Of a stretch of 64,000 nt of DNA, positions 21,771-30,827 are shown one piece after another. The translations under genes were made by a program, and so were the position numbers. Origin of the DNA: Modestobacter sp. VKM Ac-2984 (GTDB lineage: Bacteria > Actinomycetota > Actinomycetes > Mycobacteriales > Geodermatophilaceae); the NCBI RefSeq assembly GCF_026967985.1, contig NZ_JAPVBJ010000004.1, positions 310,001 to 374,000 on the forward strand, given 5' to 3'. Below the pieces are notes generated by a model, which worked only from the letters and a program-made list of their open reading frames with translations, was not told the DNA's origin and did not search any database. Every line of letters starts with the position of its first letter. Within the stretch, counting starts at the first letter, position 1.

Positions 21771-22832
21771 ATGAGCACGCACGGGCCCGCTGAAGCCGCT
21801 GACGCCGGCGATGCCGGGCGTCCCTCCGCCGACCAGAACACCACCGCCGCCGACGCAACGGCCCCGACCGGGTCGGCGGCCGCCGGCCGGGGCCGCCGCC
21901 GCGAGCAGGCCACGAAGGGGTCCCTGCTGCGCGAGCTGCCGGTGCTGCTGGTCATCGCCTTCGTGCTCGCCCTGCTGGTGAAGACCTTCCTGGTGCAGGC
22001 GTTCTTCATCCCGTCGGGCTCGATGGAGCAGACGCTGCACGGCTGCACCGGCTGCACCGGCGACCGGGTGCTGGTCAACAAGGTGCCCTACTGGTTCGGC
22101 GAGCCCGAGCCGGGCGACATCGTGGTGTTCCAGGGGCCGGACACCTGGTCCCCGGAGATCGCCGTGGAGGAGCCCACCAACTGGTTCACCGGTGCTGCCC
22201 TGACCCTGGGCCGGGCGATCGGCGTGGCCCCGCCCAGCGAGGACGACTACGTCAAGCGGGTCATCGCCACCGAGGGCCAGACCGTCGAGTGCTGCGACCC
22301 GCAGGGGCGGGTCCTGGTCGACGGTGAGCCGCTCGACGAGCCCTACATCTACCAGGACTCCCCGCTGAACACCGGTGGATCAGGTGGGCGGGAGTTCCGG
22401 CCGGTCACCGTGCCCGAGGGGCGGCTCTGGGTGATGGGCGACCACCGCTCGGCCTCGGCCGACTCCAAGCAGCACATGGACGACCAGTACGCCGGCACCA
22501 TCGCCGTCGACGACGTCATCGGCAAGGCGGCCCTGGTCGTGTGGCCGCTGGACCGCTTCACCCTGCTGGACAGCCCCGACATCCAGCCGGGCCAGGTCGA
22601 AGCGGCGGGCGCCGTCGGGCCGGAGCCGACACCGGTCCAGGACACCGCAGCGCTGGCGGCCCCCTACCTGCTGGGGCTCGGTGGCGCTCTGCCGCTCACC
22701 GCCTGGCGCCGGCGGCACCGTTCCCGCGGCGCCCGGCTGACCGGGCCGTCCCGTCGTCCGCCGCGCACCGGCTGGCGCCGGGTCCGGCGCCCGGCTCAGA
22801 CCCGGCCCGGCCGGGAGTCGCAGACCGACTGA
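21771..22832 (+). CDS. lepB: signal peptidase I
   Basis: A membrane-bound Ser/Lys peptidase that removes Sec signal peptides. In the 353-residue protein a disordered N-terminus is followed by a membrane helix (about residues 55-75). The catalytic Ser is in PSGSME (Ser84), the Lys in DDYVKRVIATEG (about 163), and box E is MGDHRSASADSK. An unusual feature is a second hydrophobic segment near residue 300 (APYLLGLGGALPL), followed by an Arg-rich tail of about 45 residues. ATG 21771 is preferred to GTG 21765. Confidence 0.94.
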   Translation: MSTHGPAEAADAGDAGRPSADQNTTAADATAPTGSAAAGRGRRREQATKGSLLRELPVLLVIAFVLALLVKTFLVQAFFIPSGSMEQTLHGCTGCTGDRVLVNKVPYWFGEPEPGDIVVFQGPDTWSPEIAVEEPTNWFTGAALTLGRAIGVAPPSEDDYVKRVIATEGQTVECCDPQGRVLVDGEPLDEPYIYQDSPLNTGGSGGREFRPVTVPEGRLWVMGDHRSASADSKQHMDDQYAGTIAVDDVIGKAALVVWPLDRFTLLDSPDIQPGQVEAAGAVGPEPTPVQDTAALAAPYLLGLGGALPLTAWRRRHRSRGARLTGPSRRPPRTGWRRVRRPAQTRPGRESQTD

Positions 22833-22983
22833 ACCGGGGGCTCACGGGAGGTGGTCGTCGAGCCGCCGCGCCGTGGGTGCACCGCCCAGCTGTCCCGCTG
22901 GGTTCGGCATGATCTGTGCGCGTTTCGGCACTCTTCTCGAGAAGTTGCTCAAGCTCTCCGTTCACTCGTCCGATGGACAAGCA

Positions 22984-23015
22984 GAGAGTCACCGGACTTC
23001 GAACGGAGAGTCACC
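22984..23015 (+). promoter_or_regulatory. pair of 10-bp direct repeats and a palindrome upstream of the response regulator
   Basis: GAGAGTCACC occurs exactly at 22984-22993 and 23006-23015, 22 bases apart, which is about two helical turns. The second copy contains the ribosome-binding site of the regulator gene starting at 23017. A perfect 12-bp palindrome CTTCTCGAGAAG is at 22933-22944 in the same AT-richer stretch. This is a likely operator region, perhaps for autoregulation. Confidence 0.45.
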
Positions 23016-23016
23016 C

Positions 23017-23727
23017 GTGTCTACCCCCCTGGCCAGCACCCCCCGCGGCGTCACCCGCGTCCTGATCCTCGCCGACGCCCCGGTCCTGCGCCGTGGGCTG
23101 GTCGGCATGATCAACGAGACCGCCGGCATGCAGGCGGTGGGCACCCCGGGGGAGCCGCGTCGCGCGCTGACCCTGGCCGAGTCCGCCCGCCCGGACGCGG
23201 TGGTGGTGGAGCTGGGCACCGGCCGGGCGGCCACCCTGAACGCCGTCCGGGACCTGCGTCGCCGGTTCCCGCAGCTGGCCGTGGTGGCGCTGGCGACCTC
23301 GGAGGACCCGGGTGTGGTGAACGAGGCGCTGGCGGCCGGGGTGCGCAGCTACCTGCTGATGAACACCTCCCCGACGCTGCTGGGCTGGGCGGTGCTGGCT
23401 GCGCGGGCCGGGCGCACGGTGGTGGACCCGCAGATCCGTCGCGGTGAGGGGGCGGCGGAGCAGGTGTCGCGGGAGCTGACCCCGGAGGTGCCGTTGACCC
23501 GCCGGGAGTCCGACGTGCTGGACGAGCTGATCCAGGGGCAGTCGAACCGGGCGATCGGGAAGAACCTGTTCATCTCCGAGGACACGGTGAAGTCCCACGT
23601 GAAGGCGATCCTGCGCAAGCTGGGTGCCCGGGACCGGGCGCACGCGGTCTCCCTGGTGCTCTCGGCGCGCAACCCGGGCTGCTCCTGCGGGGCCCACCGG
23701 CTCACCGAGGCCACCGCCGAGGTGTGA
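23017..23727 (+). CDS. atypical LuxR/NarL-family response regulator
   Basis: A 236-residue protein: receiver-like domain (residues 12-125), linker, and LuxR-type HTH (LTRRESDVLDELIQGQSNR then SEDTVKSHVKAIL, about 155-215). The C-terminal NPGCSCGAH carries two Cys. The receiver is degenerate: the phospho-acceptor Asp position reads VVVELG (Glu65), and the conserved Lys is Met115 in YLLMNT, so normal phosphorylation is unlikely. No histidine kinase gene is nearby. GTG 23017 follows GGAGAG. It is a DNA-binding regulator of unknown targets, possibly constitutive or ligand-controlled. Confidence 0.85.
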   Translation: MSTPLASTPRGVTRVLILADAPVLRRGLVGMINETAGMQAVGTPGEPRRALTLAESARPDAVVVELGTGRAATLNAVRDLRRRFPQLAVVALATSEDPGVVNEALAAGVRSYLLMNTSPTLLGWAVLAARAGRTVVDPQIRRGEGAAEQVSRELTPEVPLTRRESDVLDELIQGQSNRAIGKNLFISEDTVKSHVKAILRKLGARDRAHAVSLVLSARNPGCSCGAHRLTEATAEV

Positions 23728-23846
23728 CCTCCACCGGTACGACCACGGTCCGCGCCCCCGAGGGCCCGGGCCGGATGGACCGCCGGAACGGACTCCGCTC
23801 CGGCAAGGCCGGTCGGGCCGGCGTCCGCGCCGCTGACCAGCCGCCC

Positions 23847-23880
23847 CGAGCCGGTCCCTGTTCCCCCAGGGATCGGCTCG
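23847..23880 (+). terminator. terminator after the response regulator
   Basis: CGAGCCGGTCCCTG pairs with CAGGGATCGGCTCG (one G-U) across the loop TTCCCC, in the 235-base gap before rnhB. The remainder of that gap is GC-rich with no supported gene. Confidence 0.7.
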
Positions 23881-23962
23881 TGGTGCGTTCCCAGGGTCCG
23901 ACCGGCCCGGACTCGCCGGGGGTCCTCCAGGGGGCGGCGGGGCGACGTAGGGTCGGCAGGCG

Positions 23963-24727
23963 ATGGCCGCTCGACCTGGTGCTGCAGACCCCACCGACGA
24001 CCTCTGGGCGATGGAGCGATCGCTCCGCCGCCGGGGGTTCGCCGCCATCGCCGGTGCGGACGAGGCCGGCCGCGGCGCCTGCGCCGGTCCGCTCGTGGCC
24101 GCGGCGTGCGTGCTCCCCGCCGGTCGCCGCGGGCGGGTGCCCGGGCTGGCCGACTCCAAGCTCCTCAACGCCGCCACGCGGGAGGAGGTCTACGCCGAGG
24201 TCGTCGACCGCGCCGTCTGCTGGTCGGTGGTCGCCATCCCGGTCGGTGAGCTCGACGCGCGCGGCATGCACGTGACCAACATCGAGGCGTTGCGCCGCGC
24301 CGTCCGGGTGCTGGAGCCCTGCCCCGACTACGTGCTCACCGACGGCTTCCCGGTCAGCGGCCTGTCCCAGCCGTCGCTCGCGGTGTGGAAGGGGGATCGG
24401 GTGGCGGCCTGCGTGGCAGCCGCCTCCGTGCTGGCCAAGGTCACCCGGGACCGGACGATGCTGGAGCTGGACGGGCGCTTCCCGCAGTACGGCTTCGCCG
24501 AGCACAAGGGCTACATCACCGATGCGCACAGCGCCGCCCTCGACGACCACGGGCCCTGCCCGGAGCACCGGATGCGCTTCGTCAACGTCGCGCGGGCCCG
24601 GGCCGCACACGCCGCCCGGACGCCACCCCTGCCGGTGGTGGGGGGCATGCACGATGATGGACCGGTGCCGCCCGGAGCCCCGGCCGCGGCACTGATGTCC
24701 CCGGCACCTATGGAGCACGCGCGATGA
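23963..24727 (+). CDS. rnhB: ribonuclease HII
   Basis: Removes ribonucleotides from DNA-RNA hybrids. The 254-residue protein has the catalytic start GADEAGRGACAGPL (Asp33, Glu34), the Asp in DYVLTDGFPV, and SVLAKVTRDRTM with the DSK/KVTRD-type signature. The C-terminal 50 residues are Pro/Ala-rich and beyond the usual fold. It overlaps the DUF2469 gene as ATGA. Confidence 0.94.
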   Translation: MAARPGAADPTDDLWAMERSLRRRGFAAIAGADEAGRGACAGPLVAAACVLPAGRRGRVPGLADSKLLNAATREEVYAEVVDRAVCWSVVAIPVGELDARGMHVTNIEALRRAVRVLEPCPDYVLTDGFPVSGLSQPSLAVWKGDRVAACVAAASVLAKVTRDRTMLELDGRFPQYGFAEHKGYITDAHSAALDDHGPCPEHRMRFVNVARARAAHAARTPPLPVVGGMHDDGPVPPGAPAAALMSPAPMEHAR

Positions 24728-25044
24728 GCACCGAGGACCTCGAGAAGTACGAGACCGAGATGGAGCTGCAGCTCTATCGCGAGTACAAGGACATCGTCCG
24801 CCAGTTCTCCTACGTCGTGGAGACCGAGCGGCGCTTCTACCTGGCCAACAGCGTCGACCTGCAGGTGCGTGACGCCGGGGGAGAGGTGTTCTTCGAGCTC
24901 ACCCTCTCCGACGCCTGGGTGTGGGACATGTACCGCCCGGCCCGGTTCGTGAAGAACGTCCGGGTGGTGACGTTCAAGGACGTCAACGTGGAGGAACTCG
25001 ACAAGCCGGACCTGGAGCTCCCGGACAACCCGCGCCTGCCCTGA
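24724..25044 (+). CDS. DUF2469 family protein
   Basis: A 106-residue, highly conserved actinobacterial protein (MSTEDLEKYETEMELQLYRE type; orthologous in position to Rv2901c next to rnhB). The start is acidic and helical, followed by aromatic-rich SDAWVWDMYRPARFVKNV. The function is unknown. It is coupled to rnhB, and a perfect 9-bp GC hairpin follows. Confidence 0.92.
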   Translation: MSTEDLEKYETEMELQLYREYKDIVRQFSYVVETERRFYLANSVDLQVRDAGGEVFFELTLSDAWVWDMYRPARFVKNVRVVTFKDVNVEELDKPDLELPDNPRLP

Positions 25045-25070
25045 TCCACCTCCCCCTCCCCGGGGACACC

Positions 25071-25098
25071 GGCCGGCGCTGAGGCGGGTGCGCCGGCC
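25071..25098 (+). terminator. hairpin after the DUF2469 gene
   Basis: GGCCGGCGC (25071-25079) pairs with GCGCCGGCC (25090-25098) across a 10-base loop, 26 bases after the stop. Confidence 0.6.
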
Positions 25099-25177
25099 GC
25101 CGTCCACAGCGGTGTCCTCCGTCCACAGACCGGGGCAGGCCCTGGTCCGGCCGGCCCGCGGCGGCGACGGTCGACGG

Positions 25178-25558
25178 GTGCCGAATCCGCAGAAGTCCCC
25201 GCCCGGCCACCGCGCCGCCCTCGGCGCCTACGGCGAACGGGTCGCCGTCCGGGCGCTCATCGACGCCGGCTTCCAGGTCCTCGACCGCAACTGGCGCTGC
25301 CGCGACGGCGAGCTCGACGTCGTCGCCCGAGACGGTCAGGCGCTGGTGTTCTGCGAGGTGAAGACCCGCACCGGCACCGGCTTCGGGCACCCGGCCGAGG
25401 CGGTGACCGCCGGCAAGCGCCGCCGGCTGCGGGTGCTCGCCCGTGCCTGGCTGGCGGCCCACGACCAGCACGCCCCGGACCTGCGCTTCGACGTCGTCGG
25501 GGTGCACGTCCCGTCCTCCGGGCCGGCCCGGGTGACACACCTGCGGAACGCGTTCTGA
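25178..25558 (+). CDS. YraN/UPF0102 family nuclease-fold protein
   Basis: A 126-residue member of UPF0102, a Holliday-junction-resolvase-like fold: GAYGERVAVRALIDAGF, NWRCRDGELDVVARDG (active-site-type Glu and Asp) and FCEVKTRTG. It always lies next to comM in this lineage. GTG 25178 is chosen because the upstream in-frame sequence is Pro/Arg filler. The stop overlaps the ATG of comM (TGATG). Confidence 0.88.
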   Translation: MPNPQKSPPGHRAALGAYGERVAVRALIDAGFQVLDRNWRCRDGELDVVARDGQALVFCEVKTRTGTGFGHPAEAVTAGKRRRLRVLARAWLAAHDQHAPDLRFDVVGVHVPSSGPARVTHLRNAF

Positions 25559-27078
25559 TGGCGCTCGCGCAGACCTGGTCGGTGGGGTTGGCCGGCGTCC
25601 AGGGGGCGATGGTCGAGGTGGAGGTCGACCTGGCGCCGGGGGTGCCGACCGTGGCGCTGGTCGGGCTGCCCGACGCCGTCGTGCGCCAGTCGGTGGACCG
25701 GGTGCGGGCCGCGCTGCTCAACAGCGGGCACGAGTTCCCGTTGCGCCGGGTGACCATCGGGCTGTCGCCGGCGGCGATGCCCAAGCAGGGCAGCGGGTTC
25801 GACCTCGCCCTGGCCGTCGCCGTCCTCGCCGGTGCGCGGGTGGTGCCCGCGGACGCCGTCCGGGAGCTGGTGCTGCTGGGGGAGCTCGGGCTGGACGGGT
25901 CGTTGCGCGCGGTCCGTGGGGTGCTGCCGGCCGTGCTGGCCGCCGCGCGCGCCGGTCATCGCGAGGTGGTGGTGCCGCAGGAGAACGCCGACGAGGCAGG
26001 CCTGGTCGAGGGCATCGCCGTCCTGGCGGCCGGCAGCCTGCGCCAGGTGGTCGCCCACCTCGCCGGGAAGGCGCCCCTCCTGCCGCACGTCCGGGCAGCG
26101 GCGTCCCCGGCGCCACCGGGGCCCGACCTGGCCGACGTGGTGGGGCAGGCCGCAGGACGCCGGGCGGTCGAGGTGGCCGCCGCCGGTGGCCACCACCTGT
26201 TCCTCAGCGGCCCGCCGGGCGCCGGCAAGACCATGCTCGCCGAACGGCTGCCCGGGCTGCTGCCCCCGCTGGACGAGCACGCCGCCCTCGAGGTGACCGC
26301 CATCGCCTCCATCGCCGGCACCCTCCCGCCCGGCGCCCCGCTGGTGACCCGGCCGACGTTCGAGGCGCCGCACCACTCGGCGACGATGGCCGCGCTGGTC
26401 GGCGGCGGCTCCGGCCAGATCCGCCCGGGTGCCCTGTGCCGCGCCCATCGGGGCGTGCTGTTCCTGGACGAGGCGCCGGAGTTCCCCCGGTCGGTGCTGG
26501 ACACGCTGCGCCAGCCGCTGGAACGCGGGACGGTGACCATCCACCGGGCCAACGGCTCGGCGACGTTCCCGTGCCGGGCGCAGCTGGTCCTGGCCGCCAA
26601 CCCCTGCCCCTGTGCCAGCGCGGCCGGTGACACGGCCTGCACCTGCAGTGCCCTGGAACGGCGGCGCTACCAGTCGCGGTTGTCCGGGCCGCTGCTGGAC
26701 CGGATCGACCTGCGCGTGACTCTGCCGCCGGTGACCCGGGCCGCCTGGCTGGACGGCCTGGGCGCGCCGGAGTCGACCGCCGCCGTCGCCGCGCGGGTGC
26801 AGGGCGCACGGGCGGTGGCGGCCGAGCGGCTGGCCGGCAGCGGCCTGGCGCTCAACAGCCAGGTCCCGGGGCGGCTGCTCCGGGAGCGCTGGCCGGTGCC
26901 GCGCGCGGCGCTCGCGCTGGCGGAGCGGGCGCTGGAGCGCGGGTCGATCTCGGTGCGCGGCTTCGACCGGGTGGTGCGGGTCGCCTGGACGCTGGCCGAC
27001 CTCGCCGGCCTGGCCGTGCCCGGCACCGACCAGGTGGCCGAGGCGCTGGGCATGCGGCTGCAGCGGGCGGCGGCATGA
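25558..27078 (+). CDS. comM: YifB/ComM family Mg chelatase-like AAA ATPase
   Basis: A 506-residue AAA+ protein of the ComM type, which in other bacteria promotes branch migration during transformation. It has an N-terminal Lon-protease-like domain (residues 1-165), Walker A SGPPGAGKTMLAE (about 221), Walker B GVLFLDEAPEF (about 303), a Cys-rich insert CPCASAAGDTACTC typical of the family, and a C-terminal helical lid. Neighbours yraN and dprA belong to the same DNA-uptake/repair set. Confidence 0.93.
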   Translation: MALAQTWSVGLAGVQGAMVEVEVDLAPGVPTVALVGLPDAVVRQSVDRVRAALLNSGHEFPLRRVTIGLSPAAMPKQGSGFDLALAVAVLAGARVVPADAVRELVLLGELGLDGSLRAVRGVLPAVLAAARAGHREVVVPQENADEAGLVEGIAVLAAGSLRQVVAHLAGKAPLLPHVRAAASPAPPGPDLADVVGQAAGRRAVEVAAAGGHHLFLSGPPGAGKTMLAERLPGLLPPLDEHAALEVTAIASIAGTLPPGAPLVTRPTFEAPHHSATMAALVGGGSGQIRPGALCRAHRGVLFLDEAPEFPRSVLDTLRQPLERGTVTIHRANGSATFPCRAQLVLAANPCPCASAAGDTACTCSALERRRYQSRLSGPLLDRIDLRVTLPPVTRAAWLDGLGAPESTAAVAARVQGARAVAAERLAGSGLALNSQVPGRLLRERWPVPRAALALAERALERGSISVRGFDRVVRVAWTLADLAGLAVPGTDQVAEALGMRLQRAAA

Positions 27079-28280
27079 GCGGGGACGTCGACCCGGAGGT
27101 CCGGCGGGCGCGGGCGTGGTTGTCCCGGGCCGTGGAGCCGGGTTCGGTGGCGGCCTGGCGGTTCGTCGAGCAGTCGGGTCCGGTCGCCGCGGCCGCCGCG
27201 CTGCAGGCCGGTGCGGCCCCGTCCGAGGTCCAGGCGGTGGCCGGGGCCCGGGCGGGAGAGGACACCAGCCTGGAGGACCTGCACCGGGCGGACCGGTGCG
27301 GGGGCCGGCTGGTCGTGCCCGAGGACCCGGAGTGGCCGGCGCTGCCGCTGCACTGCCTGACGCTGGCCACCGAGGACGGGCGCGGGCTGGTGGACGGCCG
27401 GCAGCCGGACCGCACGCGCACGCTGGTGCCGCCGCTGGCGTTGTGGGTGCGCGGCGCAGCGTCGCTGACCGGGCTGGTCGACCGGTCGGTCGCGCTGGTG
27501 GGGTCGCGCGCCTCGACGGCCTACGGGGAGCACGTGGCCGGTGAGCTGGCGCACGGGCTGGGGGAGCGGGGTTGGACGACCGTCTCCGGTGGCGCGTTCG
27601 GCATCGACGCCGCGGCACATCGAGGTGCGCTGGCCGCTGAGGCGCCGACCGTCGCCGTCCTGGCGTGTGGGGTCGACCGGGTGTACCCCGGTGCGCACTC
27701 GGCGCTGTTCGCCCGGGTCCTCGACGAGGGGCTGCTGGTCAGCGAGTGGCCGCCGGGCTGCGCGCCGCTGCGGCACCGGTTCCTGGTGCGCAACCGGCTG
27801 ATCGCCGCCCTCACCCGGGGCACCGTGGTGGTCGAGGCGGCCGCCCGCTCCGGCGCCCAGGCCACCGCCAACCGGGCGCGGGAGCTCGGCAAGGCGGTGA
27901 TGGCCGTTCCCGGCCCGGTGACCAGCGCGATGTCGGTGGGGTGTCACCAGCTCCTGCGGGAGGTCGAGCGCCCCGTGGCGCTGGTGACCTCGGCGGCCGA
28001 GGTGCTGGAGGCGGTGGGCCGGGTGGGGGAGGACCTGGCTCCACCGGTGGAGCGGGCGAGCGCACCGGGTGACTCGCTGTCCGACGTCGCCCGGCGGGTG
28101 CTGGACGCCTGCCCGGTCCGGGTCGGTGTGCCGCCGGAACGGCTGGCCGCGGTCGCGGGGTGCTCGGTGGTCGACGTGCTGCGGGTGCTGCCGGCGCTGG
28201 AGCTCGCCGACCTCGTCGAGTGGACCGGCACCGGCTGGCGGGTGCGTCGGCAGTCGAGGAAGGGTGAGCCGGCCGGGTGA
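27075..28280 (+). CDS. dprA: DNA-processing protein DprA
   Basis: Loads RecA on incoming single-stranded DNA. The 401-residue protein has an N-terminal helical part, the Rossmann core with VALVGSRASTAYG, TVSGGAFGIDAAAHRGAL, VLACGVDRVYPGAH, LVSEWPPG and VVVEAAARSGAQATANRA, then a C-terminal winged-helix DML1-like domain (about 335-390). The ATG overlaps the comM stop. Confidence 0.94.
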   Translation: MSGDVDPEVRRARAWLSRAVEPGSVAAWRFVEQSGPVAAAAALQAGAAPSEVQAVAGARAGEDTSLEDLHRADRCGGRLVVPEDPEWPALPLHCLTLATEDGRGLVDGRQPDRTRTLVPPLALWVRGAASLTGLVDRSVALVGSRASTAYGEHVAGELAHGLGERGWTTVSGGAFGIDAAAHRGALAAEAPTVAVLACGVDRVYPGAHSALFARVLDEGLLVSEWPPGCAPLRHRFLVRNRLIAALTRGTVVVEAAARSGAQATANRARELGKAVMAVPGPVTSAMSVGCHQLLREVERPVALVTSAAEVLEAVGRVGEDLAPPVERASAPGDSLSDVARRVLDACPVRVGVPPERLAAVAGCSVVDVLRVLPALELADLVEWTGTGWRVRRQSRKGEPAG

Positions 28281-28361
28281 CGTCGTCTGCCGGGAGATCG
28301 CGACCCCCGGTCTGCGGCGCGCCCGGTTGACCGGCCCGCTCCGCCGACGGACGCTGCGCCC

Positions 28362-29321
28362 ATGGCCACCGGGACCGCAGAGCTGCGCGCTGCCCTGCCG
28401 CCGGCGCTCGAGGAGTCCCTGGCGGGCTGGGAGGAGCACCTGCGCCTCCAGCGGGACCTCTCCGAGCACACCGTCCGCGCCTACGTCGGCGACGTCGTCT
28501 CGCTGCTGGACCACCTGGCCCGGCGCAGCGGCCGGACGGTCGCCGACCTGGACCTCGCCACGCTGCGCAGCTGGCTGGCCCACGGACGGACCCGGGGGGA
28601 CAGCCGGTCCACCACTGCGCGCCGGGCCGCGTCGGCGCGGTCGTTCACCGCCCACCTGCGCCGCAGCGGGCAGGTGGCCGAGGACGTCGGGCTGCGACTG
28701 GCCAGCCCGCGCGCGCACCGCACGTTGCCCGGGGTGCTCGGCGCCGACCAGGCCCGGACGGTGCTCGAGGAGGCGGCGCGCCCGTCTGCCGAGGAGGAGA
28801 CCCCGGCCGAGGCGGCGCTGCGGTCGCGCAACGTCCTCGTCCTCGAGCTGCTCTACGCCACCGGGATGCGCGTCGGCGAGCTCGTCGGGCTCGACGTCGA
28901 CGACGTGGACCGCGGCCGCCGCCTGCTGCGGGTGCTGGGGAAGGGCCGCAAGGAGCGCAGTGTGCCCTTCGGCGCCCCGGCGTCCGACGCCCTCGAGGCG
29001 TGGTTGGCCCGCGGTCGCCCGGTGCTGGCGACGAGCAGCAGCGGCCCCGCGCTCCTCCTCGGCGTGCGCGGCGGCCGGCTGGACCCGCGGGAGGCGCGCC
29101 GGGTGGTGCACGTGGCCGTCGCCGCCGCGCCGGGGACCCCGGACATCGGCCCGCACGGGCTGCGCCACTCGGCGGCAACGCACGTGCTGGAGGGCGGCGC
29201 GGACCTGCGCAGCGTCCAGGAGCTGCTGGGCCACGCTAGCCTCGCCACGACGCAGGTCTACACGCACGTGACCGTCGAGCGGCTCCGGGCGGTCCACGCC
29301 CGCGCCCATCCCCGGGCATGA
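28362..29321 (+). CDS. xerC: tyrosine recombinase XerC
   Basis: A site-specific recombinase acting with XerD at dif to resolve chromosome dimers. The 319-residue protein has an N-terminal SAM-like domain ([15 protein letters not shown]) and a catalytic domain with Arg in [13 protein letters not shown], Lys in [37 protein letters not shown] with nucleophile Tyr, and HARAHPRA at the end. The position next to dprA suits XerC. The stop overlaps an ATG at 29318 (ATGA). Confidence 0.92.
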   Translation: MATGTAELRAALPPALEESLAGWEEHLRLQRDLSEHTVRAYVGDVVSLLDHLARRSGRTVADLDLATLRSWLAHGRTRGDSRSTTARRAASARSFTAHLRRSGQVAEDVGLRLASPRAHRTLPGVLGADQARTVLEEAARPSAEEETPAEAALRSRNVLVLELLYATGMRVGELVGLDVDDVDRGRRLLRVLGKGRKERSVPFGAPASDALEAWLARGRPVLATSSSGPALLLGVRGGRLDPREARRVVHVAVAAAPGTPDIGPHGLRHSAATHVLEGGADLRSVQELLGHASLATTQVYTHVTVERLRAVHARAHPRA

Positions 29322-29368
29322 GGACGGCGTCGGTGCATGGACAACAGAGTTCGAGCGGGGGAGTGCAG

Positions 29369-30166
29369 GTGTCTGAGGCGACGGTCCGGCAGGTCGGTGC
29401 GAGTGAGGACCCTGACGCCCACGTGATCGAGCTGTGGTCGCGGTACGTGCAGGACCGGGACACCGGGCTGCGCGACCGGCTGATCCTGCACTACGCGCCG
29501 CTGGTCAAGTACGTGGCCGGCCGGGTGGGCAGCGGGCTGCCGGCGCACGTGGAGCAGGCCGACCTGGTCTCCTACGGGACGTTCGGGCTGATCGACGCGA
29601 TCACCCGGTTCGAGCCCGAGCGGGAGATCAAGTTCGAGAGCTATGCGATGGCCCGGATCCGCGGCGCGATCATCGACGAGCTCCGGTCCACGGACTGGAT
29701 CCCCCGCTCGGTCCGGATGAAGGCCCGGCAGTACGAGCGCACGGTCGCGGCTCTGGAGGCCAAGCTCCAGCGGAGCCCGACCGACGAAGAGGTCGCCGAC
29801 GAGATGGACATGGACGTCGAGGAGGTCCGCAAGTTCCTCGGCCAGCTGTCCCTGGTCAACGTCGTCGCCCTCGACGAGCTGCTCGTGGACGACGACGGCT
29901 CCGCGCCGCGTCTGGGTGACACGCTCAAGGACACCAGCGCCCTGGACCCGCAGGCCATGGCCGAGCACGGCGAGGCCCGGCAGCTGCTGGCCCGGGCGGT
30001 CGAGCAGCTCCCCGAGCGGGAGAAGGTCGTCGTCAGCCTCTACTACTTCGAGGGCCTGACCCTGGCCGACATCGGCCGGGTGCTCGGGGTGACCGAGAGC
30101 CGGATCTGCCAGCTGCACACCAAGGCCGTGCTGCACCTGCGCACCAAGCTCGCCGACATCGCCTGA
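29369..30166 (+). CDS. whiG: RNA polymerase sigma factor, WhiG/FliA family
   Basis: Sigma-28-class factor; WhiG controls sporulation in Streptomyces and FliA controls motility. Region 2 is visible in [16 protein letters not shown] and [14 protein letters not shown], with [20 protein letters not shown], then region 3, then region 4 with [13 protein letters not shown] and [17 protein letters not shown] 29369 (265 residues) follows GGGGGAG at five bases. ATG 29318 would overlap xerC and add 17 residues with untypical third-position bases. A strong hairpin ends the transcript. Confidence 0.9.
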   Translation: MSEATVRQVGASEDPDAHVIELWSRYVQDRDTGLRDRLILHYAPLVKYVAGRVGSGLPAHVEQADLVSYGTFGLIDAITRFEPEREIKFESYAMARIRGAIIDELRSTDWIPRSVRMKARQYERTVAALEAKLQRSPTDEEVADEMDMDVEEVRKFLGQLSLVNVVALDELLVDDDGSAPRLGDTLKDTSALDPQAMAEHGEARQLLARAVEQLPEREKVVVSLYYFEGLTLADIGRVLGVTESRICQLHTKAVLHLRTKLADIA

Positions 30167-30174
30167 CCGAGCTC

Positions 30175-30194
30175 GGGTCCCGCTCGCGGGACCC
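30175..30194 (+). terminator. terminator after whiG
   Basis: GGGTCCCGC and GCGGGACCC form a perfect inverted repeat separated by TC, nine bases after the stop. It lies between the convergent whiG and DUF4262 genes and could serve both strands. Confidence 0.7.
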
Positions 30195-30258
30195 TGCTGC
30201 TCGTCCCCAGACCGTGCGCTGGTCCAGGGCACGGGCCGGGGACGGCGGGGGAGCCGGC

Positions 30259-30792
30259 TCAGTCGCCGGTCGGCTCCGCGCCCGGCAGCGGGCCCAGCAG
30301 CGGCTGGGCCTCCGGCGGGTTGCGGTGGCCCTCCTGCCAGGGCAGCCGGCCGGTCGAGTCCGGCCAGACGAGCTGGAGCACCTCGATGGAGCCGTAGAAC
30401 TGCTCGGCGACCGCGAGCCGTGCGGTGTCCTCGACCGCCAGGAAGACCACCGGGGAGTCCGCGTCGGTCAGCCCGGTCGTGGCCGCGCCGGGGCCGAAGC
30501 GGGCACCGCCGCGCACCGCCTCGCCCACCAGGTTCAGGTACTTCTCCCCGGCCGGGAACGGCAGGCCCACGACGATCACCTCGGGGTGGCCGAGCGCGGT
30601 CAACCCCACGGTGTGCGACCACCGCGGGTCACCGGGGCTGCCCCCGCCGCCGTGCAGCACCGCCCAGCCGAACCGGTCGACCACCCGCTGCAGGTCCGCC
30701 AGCACCTGGCCGGCGTCCTGCTCCGCGGCCTGCTGGTCCGGTGCCGGCTGCTCGATGGGCTGTTCGGGGGCCTTCTTCCGTCGCCAACGCAC
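30259..30792 (-). CDS. DUF4262 family protein
   Basis: A 177-residue protein matching the DUF4262 pattern: FGWAVLHGGGGSPGDPRW, SHTVGLTALGHPEVIVVGLP, then a central NLVGEAVRGGARFGPG and a LPWQEGH end. The function is unknown. GTG 30792 is chosen because the family begins with a short Arg/Lys-rich N-terminus. The first 30 residues are Gln/Pro/Ala-rich. It lies 35 bases downstream of the M23 peptidase gene. Confidence 0.75.
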   Translation of the reverse strand: MRWRRKKAPEQPIEQPAPDQQAAEQDAGQVLADLQRVVDRFGWAVLHGGGGSPGDPRWSHTVGLTALGHPEVIVVGLPFPAGEKYLNLVGEAVRGGARFGPGAATTGLTDADSPVVFLAVEDTARLAVAEQFYGSIEVLQLVWPDSTGRLPWQEGHRNPPEAQPLLGPLPGAEPTGD

Positions 30793-30827
30793 GCCCGGAC
30801 GGTAGCGCCGTCCCAGCCGTCGCGGGG

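Noticed and set aside
28069-29271. 400-codon frame overlapping dprA and xerC
   Set aside because: Ser/Arg/Pro-rich shadow frame; XerC catalytic motifs are in the other frame.
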